DNA of 64,000 nt from Ariolimax columbianus (GCA_036924085.1 JAVGWX010000004.1:9124416-9188415); one strand, 5' to 3'. Positions 22,156 through 33,345 are shown, counted from the stretch's first letter. Notes: a model not told the origin generated them from the sequence alone. Program-made: numbers and translations.

Positions 22156-23750
22156 TTGGCTAAATGGTGTATGTGTGTGGGTGTGTGTGGGTCTGTGTGT
22201 GTGGGTGTGTGGGTGGGAGTATGGGTTGGTGTGTGTGTGGTTGTGTGGGTGGGAGTGTGGGTGGGTGTGTGGGTGGGTGTGTGGGTGGGTGTGTGAGTGG
22301 GAGTGTGGGTGGGTGTGTGTGAGTGGGTGTGTGGGTGGGTGTGTGTGTGGGAGTGTGGGTGGGAGTGTGGGTGGATGTGTGCGTGGGAGTGTGGGTGGGA
22401 GTGTGGGTGGGAATGTAGGTGGGTGTGTGAGTGGGAGTGTGGGTGGGTGTGTGTGTGGGTGGGAGTGTGGGTGGGTGTGTGGGTGGGAGTGTGGGTGGGT
22501 GTGTGTGTGTGGGTGTGTGGGTGGGAGTGTGGGTGGGTGTGTGTGTGTGTGTGGGTGGGAGTGTGGGTGGGTGGGAGTGTATGTATGTGTTGGGGGGGGG
22601 GAGTCTGGTAAGAGTGTGTTTGAGTGTGTGTGTGTATGTATGTCGACAGTAGTGTATGTGTGTGTGTAGGAGTGTGTGTGAGAGTATTGTAGTAGTATTT
22701 GTGAGTGGGAGTGTGTGTATGCGAGTGTATGTGGGTGGTAGTGTATATGTGTGACTGTATGTGTGTAGGGTAGCTTGTCTGAGTAAGTGTGTGGGAGAAC
22801 ATTTTTTGAAGTGTATGTGTGTGGGAGTGTGTGCGTGGGAGTGTATGTGTGCGACTGTATGTGCGTGAATGTGCGTGTTGGGGGAGTATGTGTGTGTGAG
22901 TGTATTTGTGTAAGTGTATATCTTCTGGAGTGTATGTGTGGGAGTGTATGTGTGGGAATGTATGTGTGGGAGTGTATGTGTTGGAGTGTATGTGTGGGAG
23001 TGTATTTGTGGGAGTGTATGTGTGGGAGTGTATGTGTGGGAGTGTATGTGTGGGAGTGTATGTGTGGGAGTGTATGTGTGGGAGTGTATGTGTGGGAGTG
23101 TATGTGTGGGAGTGTATGTGTGGGAGTGTATGTGTGGGAGTGTATGTGTGGGAGTGTATGTGTGTATAGATGAGAGTGTAAATGTGAGTGTTTTTATCTG
23201 TTTAAGTGAATGTATGTTCGAGTGTATGTGTTTGTCGTGTGTGTGTGTGAGTGTATGTGGGTATGTGCGAGTGTATATGTGTGTGAGTGTATGTGAAAAG
23301 CAGTGCGTGTGTGTGTATGTGGGCATGTGTGAGTGTATGTGTGTCAGTGTAAATATGTGAGAGTGTGTGGACAAGTGTGTGTGAGTGAGTATTTGTATGA
23401 GTATGTGTCAGTGTAAGTGTGTCAGTGTATACGTGTGGATGTGTGTTATTGTATGTGTATGATTGAATATGTCAGAGTATGCGTGTGAGTGCACGTGGAA
23501 GTGTATGTGTGTATTTATATGGGAATGGCCGCATGCGTGTGAGTGCATATGTTTGGGGATATGTGCATTTCAATGAATGTTTGTGAGTGTAAGTGTATCA
23601 GTGCATGTGTTGAAGTATATGTATGTGCATTTATGTACACCAGTGAATGTTTGTGAGTGTCTTCATGTCTGTATGTGAGTATATATGTTTATGCATGTGT
23701 GTATGTATGGATTTATGTATGTTTGAATTGTGTATGTATGTATGTTGGGG
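22156..23750. repeat. TG/TGGG satellite, strongly G-rich on the plus strand
   Basis: From 22156 to about 22600 the unit is mainly GTGTGGGTGGGA. From about 22920 to 23165 it becomes a regular 14-bp unit, TATGTGTGGGAGTG, and then decays into TG-rich sequence until 23750. A ten-base G run lies at 22592-22601. Many closely spaced GGG tracts on one strand could form G-quadruplexes. The 404-residue His/Thr/Pro frame on the minus strand is an artefact of the repeat. Confidence 0.92.
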
Positions 23751-23754
23751 GATT

Positions 23755-23770
23755 GGGGGGGGGGGGGGGG
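23755..23770. repeat. Poly-G tract of 16 bases
   Basis: An uninterrupted run of 16 G immediately before the tRNA-like head of the next SINE. One of six long G or C runs in this window. Confidence 0.95.
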
Positions 23771-24055
23771 TCGCTGTAGTCAAGAGGTTACGGCACTCGT
23801 CTCTCATAGTGATGAACGAAGACGGTGGGCGATCGAATCCCACAAGTTTCAAGGGAGGTAACACCAGAGTGCCTGCATCCAGTCGTCTCGACCAATAGTC
23901 TTGCCACTGATCCAAGGTAACTCGGGGACAAGAGAATGAGATTGATGACCAGCGCATTCTCTTACTCGCTATAATCCAAATACAGCGCACATCACATTAT
24001 TAAGACAAGACCGTCTGATGGTGTGTCTATCATCGCTTGCGATGGGCAGTATCTT
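23771..24055 (+). mobile_element. tRNA-headed SINE, copy 2 of the 14.5 kb family
   Basis: Head with a box-A-like TGTAGTCAAGAGG (about 23775-23787) and box-B-like GATCGAATCCC (23831-23841). The body shares CCTGCATC, AGTCG and CTTGCCACTG with the SINE at 14508-14796, and the end shares CTATCATCG. It is more diverged than that copy. The 3' end is T-rich (ATCTTTTTTTCTTTG), and the target duplication is not clear because both flanks are repeats. Confidence 0.7.
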
Positions 24056-24057
24056 TT

Positions 24058-24530
24058 TTTCTTTGTATTTTAGTATCTTTGTATGTAAGTATCTTTATAT
24101 GTAAGTATCTTTATATGTAAGTATCCGTATATGTAAGTATCTGTATATGTAAGTATCTTTATATGTAAGTATCTTTCTGTGTATGTATCTTTATATGTAA
24201 GTATCTGGATATGTAAGTATCTTTATATGTAAGTATCTTTATATGTAAGTATCTTTATATGTAAGTATCTTTATATGTACGTATCTTTATATGTAAGTAT
24301 CTGTATATGTAAGTATCTTTATATGTAAGTATCTTTATATGTAAGTATCTTTATATATGTATGTATCTTTATATGTAAGTATCTTTATATGTAAGTATCT
24401 TTATATGTAAGTATCTTTATATGGAATTATCTTTGCATGGAAGTATCTTTGTATGGAAGTATCTTTGTATGTAAATATCTTTATATGGAAGTATCTCTAA
24501 ATGTAAGTAACTCTGTATGTATGTATAGAT
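24058..24530. repeat. 16-bp AT-rich minisatellite
   Basis: About 28 copies of TATGTAAGTATCTTTA with scattered substitutions, starting directly at the 3' end of the SINE. The SINE tail may have seeded it. Confidence 0.92.
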
Positions 24531-25130
24531 GTGCAAATACCAGCTATTTTCACAAGCCTTGCTAACTATCCATTGACAGCTCAACCAAAACTGATTAAGT
24601 AACAGAGAGTCCAGTAAAGTGAACAAGCGATAGCGTTCAATCTCTAGGTCTGGCAGATGCCTCTTCTGAATGAATATGTGAATCTTAATGGTATTCCAAG
24701 TTCAACTAAGAACTGATATCTACAACCAAGAGGAGGCAAAGGCGCTACATTTACTGGAATAAAACGTTTTACAATGTTATGTCCCTTTAGTTTCCATTTG
24801 CTCTCCAAAGGTTCAGTTTAGTTGTTGATGTTGTGTCCTCTGGATTTTAACAATCATATTTATAACCACCAAGCCTGTTATGGGGAAGAAAGAACAGTGT
24901 CATAAAACCTTACAAATATGTCATAAATGCGTTGTTCATGGGACGTGCAACCTCTACATATTACAACAAACATACAAAAATCCTTGGTCCTTTAGAAACC
25001 ATTACTCCATGAGAGCACATAACTGATTTGATACAGACTTCCTGGAAGGAGACAACATGCTGAAGTTGCAGGAAAGGAGACAAGGCAAGATTGCTACACT
25101 AAGTGAGACTTGTCTCCGCAAGAGCTAACA
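24531..25130. other. No recognisable gene
   Basis: Unique-looking sequence between two arrays. No feature could be supported. Confidence 0.45.
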
Positions 25131-25132
25131 CT

Positions 25133-25566
25133 GATGAGGAATCGGTAGACACTGACATCACATAGAAGTTACTGGTGGTAGACAATGAGATCACATAGAA
25201 GTTACTGGCGGTAGACACTGACATCACATAGAAGTTACTGGTGGTAGACACTGAGATGACATAAAAGTTACTGGCGGTAGACACTGACAGGACATAGAAG
25301 TTACTGGCGGTAGACACTGACATTACATAGAAGTTAGTGGTGGTAGACACTGACATCACATAGAAGTTACTGGTGGTAGACACTGACATCACATAGAAGT
25401 TACTGGCGGTAGACACTGACATCACATAGAAGTTACTGGCGGTAGACACTGACAGGACATAGAAGTTACTGGTGGTAGACACTGAGATGACATAAAAGTT
25501 ACTGGCGGTAGACACTGAGATGACATAAAAGTTACTGGCGGTAGACACTGACATCACATGGAAGAT
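25133..25566. repeat. 33-bp minisatellite
   Basis: About 13 copies of a 33-bp unit containing GGTAGACACTGACATCACAT and AGAAGTTACTGG. The minus-strand frame repeats VSTASNFYVMS. The period is a multiple of three, so the 162-residue frame is probably not a protein. Confidence 0.9.
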
Positions 25567-26560
25567 CCGTTGAGATACAAACCACAACAGCTGAAGCCTT
25601 AATGTCGGATATAATTAGGAGAGGTCTTAGACGCTAACTGAAAATACCTAGACTATGGGTTTGGAAACTGTCTGCAGATACCTAGACTAGGGGTTTGGAA
25701 ACTGTCTGTAGATGTTAAGATTTGCAGTGTTCATTGATCATTTAGAAAGCGTAGATATAAAGCTATTACACTTTTAGAACAATTACAATCATAACAAAAT
25801 TATCCCAGGTATAAACAGCACAAATATCATTTAACCTGCTGATTACGTCAATATTGGACAATAAATTAAAGACAATATTGCTTCATGGACAAACATAACA
25901 TATTAGCAATAAACAGCCAAATCATGACAACTTTCCTACCGAATCTCAGCAGTAGCTGCCTTCCACAGGATCTAGGAATGAAAGCAAGAGATCCTGACAT
26001 TTGTTGCTTTATATGTTCAACATAAATACTTGATTGTTTGTGATTCTCTAGCCCTCGCTTTCACTCTAACACTCTAATGTAACCTTGAGACATGTTTACG
26101 ACTTTATGGTAGTGGGCTGACGCTTTCGCTGACAAATATAGGATTGTATACCATCACATTTTGTATATACACCTGTCAACATAATTGTAGATAAAGCTCA
26201 GAATAGTGGAGAGATGGATTATCAAGAATGTGAAACAGAGAACAGTAACAGTCACTAGATGCTGCTTGCAAATACATATTTTTGTCTTTGTTGATTGTGA
26301 AATAAGAAAGAATCAGCGGAGAGAGTGAAAGAAAGAGCGAGAGAGCGAGAGAGAGAGAGAGAGAAAGAGAGAGACCAAGCGATCAGGTCGTGGTATCTGA
26401 ATTAGCGAACCAAAAATTACGTAGAAATTGATCATTTACTATGGAAACCAAACGACAGTCAGAATTCATTGCAGACAACAATCGGGGCTAAATATGGGGT
26501 GGCAAAATTCATTTAACCTTTGACCTCAACAATCAAGACATTTATTTTAGTTTCCAAGAG
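25567..26560. other. No recognisable gene; GA microsatellite
   Basis: A direct duplication (AGGGTTTGGAAACTGTCTG-type words) lies at about 25645-25710 and a (GA)n run at about 26328-26374. Otherwise AT-rich sequence without supported features. Confidence 0.5.
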
Positions 26561-26562
26561 TA

Positions 26563-26885
26563 ACTAACTAACGATGTGCCAAACCATTGGAATCTATACG
26601 TGATGTGTTAAATCGTTGGAGTCTATACGTGATGTGTCAAACCATTGGAGTCTATACGTGATGTGTCAAACCATTGGGGTCTATACGTGATGTGTCAAAC
26701 CATTGGAGTTTATACGTGATGTGTTAAATCGTTGGAGTCTATACTTGATGTGTCAAACCATTGGAGTCTATACGTGATGTGTCAAACCATTGGGGTCTAT
26801 ACGTTCTGTGTTAAGTCATTGGAGTCTATACGCACTGTACCAAACAATTAGACTCTATACGTGATGTGCCAAACATCCATCTACA
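26563..26885. repeat. 29-bp tandem repeat
   Basis: About ten copies of a 29-bp unit containing GATGTGTCAAACCATTGGAG and TCTATACGT, with substitutions rising toward the ends. Confidence 0.9.
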
Positions 26886-26989
26886 AGACATATCTCCTTC
26901 CGGATACAGTACAGCAAACTGATGAATGCTTCTACCTGCTGGATGTCGGCTGAGGCAATGCCTGCTCTAGAAAGGCCTTTCTGCTTAGG

Positions 26990-27065
26990 TCAGTGACGTC
27001 ACTATTCCCGTCCGTGCTGTAACTTCCGACACGGAAAGTAGCCATCTTTGAAGCGTTGATTTCCA
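26990..27065 (+). promoter_or_regulatory. CRE-containing promoter-like patch upstream of THAP ORF
   Basis: A perfect CRE palindrome TGACGTCA lies at 26994-27001. An ETS-like ACTTCCG follows near 27020, and GCCATCTTTG, which contains the YY1 core, near 27043. CRE, ETS and YY1 sites clustered within 60 bp are typical of CpG-type animal promoters. The THAP start codon lies about 100 bp downstream. The site identities are seen; promoter activity is inferred. Confidence 0.45.
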
Positions 27066-27141
27066 AAGTCTTTATTATTTGTGATACATTTTCGCAATTG
27101 TCTAGGATTTATGTGCATTTTCATTCGAAGGATTATTAGAT

Positions 27142-29163
27142 ATGCCTGACCGGTGTAGTGGGCCTGAATGTAGATCAAATTACAAAATCGAAGAATATTC
27201 TAGTCTTTCAAATTCCATAGGAAACGTAGCCTAGCTATTCGAGAAAAAATGCATCCGACACATCCCTCGTAAAGACTGCTTCCAACCAAACATGGTGTAG
27301 TGTGTATAAAACACTTTCACAAGGGATCCAACCAAACATGGTGTAGTGTGTATAAAACACTTTCACAAGGGATCCAACCAAACATGGTGTAGTGTGTATA
27401 AAACACTTTCACACGGGATCCAACCAAACATGGTGTAGTGTGTATAAAACACTTTCACAAGGGATCCAAAAAAACATGGTGTAGTGTGTATAAAACACTT
27501 TCACAAGGGATCCAACCAAACATGGTGTAGTGTGTATAAAACACTTTCACAAGGGATCCAACCAAACATGGTGTAGTGTGTATAAAACACTTTCACAAGG
27601 CTTCCAACCAAACATGGTGTAGTGTGTATAAAACACTTTCACAAGGCTTCCAACCAAACATGGTGTAGTGTGTATAAAACACTTTCACAAGGCTTCCAAC
27701 CAAACATGGTGTAGTGTGTATAAAACACTTTCACAAGGGATCCAACCAACCATGGTTTAGTGTGTATAAAACACTTTCACAAGGGATCCAACCAAACATG
27801 GTGTAGTGTGTATAAAACACTTTCACAAGGCTTCCAACCAAACATGGTGTAGTGTGTATAAAACACTTTCACAAGGGATCCAAAAAAACATGGTGTAGTG
27901 TGTATAAAACACTTTCACAAGGGATCCAACCAAACATGGTGTAGTGTGTATAAAACACTTTCACAAGGGATCCAACCAAACATGGTGTAGTGTGTATAAA
28001 ACACTTTCACAAGGCTTCCAACCAAACATGGTGTAGTGTGTATAAAACACTTTCACAAGGCTTCCAACCAAACATGGTGTAGTGTGTATAAAACACTTTC
28101 ACAAGGCTTCCAACCAAACATGGTGTAGTGTGTATAAAACACTTTCACAAGGGATCCAACCAAACATGGTTTAGTGTGTATAAAACACTTTCACAAGGGA
28201 TCCAACCAAACATGGTGTAGTGTGTATAAAACACTTTCACAAGGCTTCCAACCAAACATGGTGTAGTGTGTATAAAACACTTTCACAAGGGATCCAACCA
28301 AACATGGTGTAGTGTGTATAAAACACTTTCACAAGGGATCCAACCAAACATGGTGTAGTGTGTATAAAACACTTTCACAAGGGATCCAAGAAAACATGGT
28401 GTAGTGTGTATAAAACACTTTCACAAGGGATCCAACCAAACATTGTGTAGTGTGTATAAAACACTTTCACAAGGGATCCAACCAAACGTAGTGTAGTGTG
28501 TATAAAACACTTTCACAAGGGATCCAACCAAACATGGTGTAGTGTGTATAAAACACTTTCACAAGGGATCCAACCAAACGTAGTGCAGTGTGTATAAAAC
28601 ACTTTCACAAGGGATCCAATCAAACGTAGTGTAGTGTGTATGAAACACTTTCACAAGGGATCCAACCAAACATGGTGTAGTGTGTATAAAACACTTTCAC
28701 AAGGGATCCAACCAAACGTAGTGTAGTGTGTATAAAACACTTTCACAGGGGTTCCAACCAAACGTAGTGTAGTGTGTATAAAATACTTTCACAAGGCATC
28801 CAACCAAACGTAGTGTAGTATGTATAAAACACTTTCACAGGGGTTCCAACCAAACGTAGTGTAGTGTGTATAAAAAAACTTTCACAAGGGTTCCAGCCAA
28901 ACGTAGTGTAGTGTGTTTATAACACTTTCACAGGGGTTCCTACCAAACGTAGTGTAGTGTGTATAAAACACTTTCACAAAGAAGACGCCATTAGATTCGA
29001 CAAATTCAAAGATGCTGCTGGCTTAAAACACATTATACAACGTCGTCCGGTTTTAAAACCTGATCCATATCTTACTGTATTTCCATGCCTGCCTTCGTAT
29101 TTATCAACAGAGCCTGTTGTGCAATGCAAGGATCATAAAAAACGAGTAGATGAAAAAAGTTAG
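27142..29163 (+). pseudogene. THAP-domain zinc finger ORF broken by a minisatellite
   Basis: THAP domains are C2CH zinc fingers that bind DNA, found in animal regulators and P-element-like transposases. ATG at 27142 gives MPDRCSGPECRSNYK, with the opening C-x4-C. A frame change leads to IRHIPRKD near 27250, then PTKHGVVCIKHF, the conserved C-x2-H-F part, starting at about 27285. That segment is repeated as a 46-bp unit until 28980. The last copy runs on as HFHKEDAIRFDKFKD and reaches LTVFPCLPSYLS, the place of the domain-closing AVPTxF motif, and stops at 29163. Stops and the frame-changing array exclude a functional finger. A type C LINE starts about 40 bp later and may have removed the rest of the gene. 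Confidence 0.65.
27281..28980 (+). repeat. 46-bp minisatellite seeded in THAP coding sequence, with higher-order repeat
   Basis: About 37 copies of a 46-bp unit containing CCAAACATGGTGTAGTGTGT and AAAACACTTTCACAAG. In one frame the unit reads PTKHGVVCIKHFHK, part of the THAP domain. Units come as GGGATCC, GGCTTCC and other variants. A nine-unit block of 414 bp with the same order of variants occurs twice in tandem, at 27461-27874 and 27875-28288. Variant ACGTAGTG units collect at the 3' end. Confidence 0.93.
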
Positions 29164-29194
29164 AGACCTCATCAACCATTGTTTCGAAAGTTGA

Positions 29195-30260
29195 AATCAC
29201 ATTGTACAGGTGGCGGAGTTGTCAATTGAATAGAAGATTGGTTGACGAGCATAAGGCAGAGAGTGGGCATAAATAGGGAGTACTCTGACTGGTGTGATGT
29301 AATAAGTGGTGTGCCCCAGAGATCGGTATTGGGAGTAATTTTGTTCTTAAAATATAAATGCGATTTCGACATTGATATCAAATCGATAATTGCAAAGTTC
29401 GCGGATGACACAAAATTATGCGGCAGGGTCTCTTCTCCGGCAGAAGTGGATCTTTTGAGATCAGATTTAAAAACGATTAAAAAATAGTTTGAGAGCTGGC
29501 AGATGGAGTTTAATATAGAAAAATGTACAGTCATCCACGTGGAAAGGTCTAATAATGGATATAATCACTGGATGACAGAGAACAATATTAGGACAATATA
29601 AAAAAGAAAGAGACCTGGCAGTTATAATATATTAAACAGGAAAGGTGCAGGAGCAAGTCCAGGTGGCAGTGAAAAAAGCTAATGCCATGTTGGGCATGAT
29701 AAAAAAAAACTTTTCACACAAGAGCAAGGAAGTAATAGTCAAGTTATATAAATCATTGGTGAGACCTAAATTGTAGTACTGTGTTAAGGTGTGGAGTCCA
29801 TATCTTAGAGTGGATATAAACATGCAGGAAAGGATACAAAGAAGAGATACAAAAATGATCGCGGGGGTTTCAGAATTATAGTTATGAGGAAAGACTAAAA
29901 AAACTCGTCTTCAGTGTCTAGAACAAAGAAGAATTCGAGGTGACTTAATACAAGTGTATAAACTAATAAATGGAAAGGATAAATTAGACTATACCAAGTT
30001 TGTTTTTTAAGTACGGTTGCCTACAAGAACAAAAAGGGCACAGATACAAATTGTTTAAAGACAAGTCTAGATTAGATATTAGGAAATATTTAATTAGGCA
30101 GAAAGTGGTTAATTTTTGGAATGCATTGCCGCAGGTTGTTGTGGAAGCAGAGTCAGTTAATACATTCAAAAATAGATTGGATGCTTACAGTATTTTAGGT
30201 ATCAGTGGAGTGAAATAAACTGGTTGTTTACAGACTCTGTAGTGCTGTCTAAACCATTAT
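29195..30260 (+). mobile_element. Type C (CR1-like) LINE, 5'-truncated
   Basis: RT of the CR1 type, starting at IEDWLTSIRQRVGINREYSD and SGVPQRSVLG (normally SGVPQGSVLGP) and keeping the catalytic FADD at 29398-29409 in the word KFADDTKLCG. After a stop near 29487 the frames break. The C-terminal block resumes at 30000-30218 as GHRYKLFKDKSRLDIRKYL and VVNFWNALPQVVV. Dead copy. It follows the THAP remnant directly. Confidence 0.8.
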
Positions 30261-30261
30261 A

Positions 30262-31455
30262 ATGTTCTTTTTTTTCTTCTTCGTACGCTGTCAGACGTCG
30301 ACTTAAATTTGTTCGAAGAAAGCAACAGTCATGCTGAGGCTGTCAACACTGCCATAGAGCTTGTCTTGTGTTGGCACTGGTGATGGCCACATGTGCTTTA
30401 TCTGGTTCTCGTATGTCGGGAAATTTTGCAGCAGATGTTCAGGAGTCATTTTCGTCAGTAGCACCTATCTTCAGTTTATTGAATAGATGGTATCTCAGTC
30501 TGTTGTGGCCTGTGCCGAGTCTGAAGACCACGACCTGCTTTTTTCTGTTCAACTGGTAATAGGCATCATTTTTTGTGTGTAGTCAGTATGCTCTGTTTCC
30601 TACTTGTCCATGTAACTGACCCTAATAAACCTTTTGAACTCTTCGCAGGTCAGACTAGAATCTGGTTGTGGTAACCTTCCACCTTCTTGCGCCAGTCTGT
30701 CTGCCTCCTTGTTGCCTTGAATGTTACAGTGGGATGGAACCCACTACACCACTACTCTTTTTGGTGCGGACTGCTGGCATAGTTGACAGAGTACTGCTCT
30801 TAAATCATTAGTTCTGTATTTGCCTGGCTTTCTATTGCTTTAACTACGGATAGGTCATCTGTAAACAAGACTATCTAGCTTTCATTGCTTTCGCCTTTCA
30901 GCATTGCTTCTACTGCAGCTTTTAATGCGTCTACCCCAACTCTGAAATTGCTTGAGAATTTTCCAGTTGCCCCTGACAGTGTTATCTTTCTACCGTTTGT
31001 TAGGCTCAGGAATACCCCTCCTCCTCCGTTTTAAATTGTGTTTGTTGCAGAACCGTCAGTGTATGCATGGGTCCAGTCTGTGCTTCAGTAGTTTTTCTCT
31101 ATATACATCAGGTTTATGACTCTTCTTTCCTTTCCAGTCTGGCAGTTCTTGTATTTGATCCCTGGTATATTTTCTATCAACTCTGGTAAGAGCTGCTGCT
31201 TCGAGATTGGTTTGCTTGCAGTAGGGATGGGCTTTGGTGTTGATATGGCGTTCATAGGGTCTTCTCTCATCTTTGTTATGGCTATTGCTACAGAGTTTCT
31301 CCGCTTTAGTCTCCCTTTTCCAAATCCATTTGGTCTCTGATGCAATGGATGGTCTGCCAGTCTTCTTAGTTTCTCTGCTTGCTACTGGGCTCTGCTGTGG
31401 CTTATTTCGTTCATGGATTGAAGATTTGTAATCTGTTTTCGTTCTACAATCAGAT
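30262..31455 (-). mobile_element. Type I LINE, old copy
   Basis: The minus strand is a diverged copy of the type I element at 16379-17500. The TTTCTTCTTCG tail is at about 30270, then the RNase H region in broken frames, then the linker frame at 31345-31085 (KLKRRN-like GRLKRRNSVAIAITKMRED, ENIPGIKYKNCQTGKERR). Many stops. It lies between a type C and a type R fragment. Confidence 0.8.
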
Positions 31456-31635
31456 CAGTATAATGAAGTTAAGTCAAGTGAAATCACTAACACTTTATTT
31501 CTCAATATGATATGGTGGCAACATTTGCCATGAGCACTGTAGAAGCACTTCTCCAACAGCCACGTGTGTGTACTGTTTGTGTTGTGTGCTTACATGGAGA
31601 GGATCCTATTAGTGCACTATAATACATTAAGGGGA
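31456..31635. other. Short stretch without recognisable feature
   Basis: Junction sequence between two LINE copies; no target duplication was identified. Confidence 0.35.
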
Positions 31636-32785
31636 GCAATTTTCTGTTTGCAAACTTTGACAGAAAAATATTTAGAAATACATCATGTCATTTATATTTG
31701 CTTTATAGACTACCAGAAAGTTTTGACATTCCAACATGAAAAATTAATTAAATGTATCCAAGAAATAGGTCTAAATGGTAAAGACATAAGACTGCTCCGT
31801 AATCTGTACTGGGAATAAACTGCTTTAGTAAAGTCAGGAAAGTTATTCTCTCCAAATAAAGATGTAAAAAGAGGAGTGAGACAGCGATGTGTCTTTTTAA
31901 TATCTACACAGAACAAATATTCAAACAGGTAGAGGGTATGCCAGGGCTTGTCATTGGTGGAATAGCAATGAACAATCTAAGACATGCAGGTGATACAGTT
32001 TTTATGGCAAAAAGTGAGCAAGAATTACAGGAGCTTGTGAACACAACATACACAATAAGTCAAGACTTTGGATTAGATACAATCATCAAGAAAACAAAGA
32101 CTAGGATAAATAGGAAAAGTGACAAGAAACCATGTAATGCAGTTAAAATAAAAGATCAACTACTTCAGCAGGTACAGAATTTGTCCAATCTATGTCATAT
32201 TATAGCGGTCAATGGCAGCTGTGAAAAGGAAAGCAGAAACAAAATAGGTATGGCCAAGATGGTATTCTACAACATGCGACACAAACTGACATCCAAACAG
32301 ATAAATCAGTATTTGAAAATGAGTATTATCATGTGTTATGTATACTCGTCACTACTTTATGGCGCAGAAACATGGACAATAAATAACAAGTTGAAAAATA
32401 GTATTGAAGCCTTCGAAATGTGGGTATATAGAAGATTGGGTCGCATTTCTTGGAAAAAGAAGAAAACAAATTTGGAGGTATTAAAAAAGTTGGAGGTGAA
32501 AAAAAAATTAACGACCGAAATCAGAGTTAGACAGTTACGTTATTTTGGTCATATAGCAGAACTTGTTGAAGACCATACTGGAGGGTAGGGTGGAGGGCAG
32601 CCGTTTAAGAGGCAGACAACGTTTTAAGTGGGTGAATAACATCAGGAGGTGGACTGGAAAAAGCCTCTCAGATTGGACAATTACGGCAAGAGATAGAGTA
32701 CACTGGAGATCCTTTGTAGCTGATCTTCAATGCGGAGATGTTACCTGAACTGCTGAACTGAACTATAAAATATCCAGTTGAAGCG
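31636..32785 (+). mobile_element. Type R LINE, copy 2, 5'-truncated
   Basis: Begins at GCAATTTTCTGTTTGCAAAC, inside the RT, and follows copy 1 (8250-9400) closely to the 3' end near CTGAACTGAACTATAAAA. The RT block is again HAGD instead of YADD (31983-31994). A 233-residue frame from about 31887 to 32588 is open, and its tail with RGRQRFKWVNNIRRW continues in another frame. Better preserved than copy 1. Confidence 0.82.
31887..32588 (+). pseudogene. LINE RT palm to tail (type R copy 2)
   Basis: Open for 233 codons with GMPGLVIGGIAMNNLRHAGDTV, SQDFGLDTIIKKTKT, CYVYSSLLYGAETWTINNK, ISWKKKKTNLEVL and YFGHIAELVED. This is the RT palm, thumb and tail region that copies LINE RNA at a nicked target. 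The catalytic Tyr and first Asp of YADD are replaced by His and Gly, as in copy 1, so it would not be active. The DNA-binding tail continues after a frameshift (32563-32748). The endonuclease and fingers are absent through 5' truncation. Confidence 0.78.
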
Positions 32786-33345
32786 AGGAGTGCAACCAAC
32801 CTACACATTGAGATAACACGGTGTCCCTGACGGCAATCTGGTATGGTTGGCAGATTTCCTCGTGTCTGGTATCGGAAGTACAATGGGCGGGGCCAAATCC
32901 AGAGACAGACCGCTACTATTGTGCAGCATCTGTCAGGTGTTCAGACTGATATGACTGTCAGTATGTATAAGTGTGGGAGTGCGTGAGTGTGCGTGTGTAT
33001 GAGTGTGAGTGTGCGTGTGTATGTGTGTATATGTATATGAGTGTGAGTGATTATGGTGGACGACGAATAAGAATGGCGGCTGTAGTTATAAATGGGAGCG
33101 AATCTGAACGTAGCTTTCAGTAGAAATGTATAATTCGCTAGAATGACAATCATTTTCTACGAGAAGTTACGAACTCGTGTTCTACAGCTATAGACAAGTC
33201 TTTATAATAGGTAGTGCTAAAGAAAAGTATCTTTACACACCAAACAAACAACATTTGGTGAGTTGTCAGCGTTTCATGTTACTCACTGTCTTGTGGTCTC
33301 TTTTTAAATTGACATATGGGAAACCATCGACTGTTAAATACATCT
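32786..33345. other. No recognisable gene; TG-rich patch
   Basis: A GTGTGAGTGTGCGTGTGTAT patch lies at about 32965-33050. Nothing else was recognised. Confidence 0.45.

Noticed and set aside
22160..23374. 404-codon His/Thr/Pro frame on the minus strand
   Set aside because: Translation of a TG-rich satellite; several overlapping frames on both strands are equally long.
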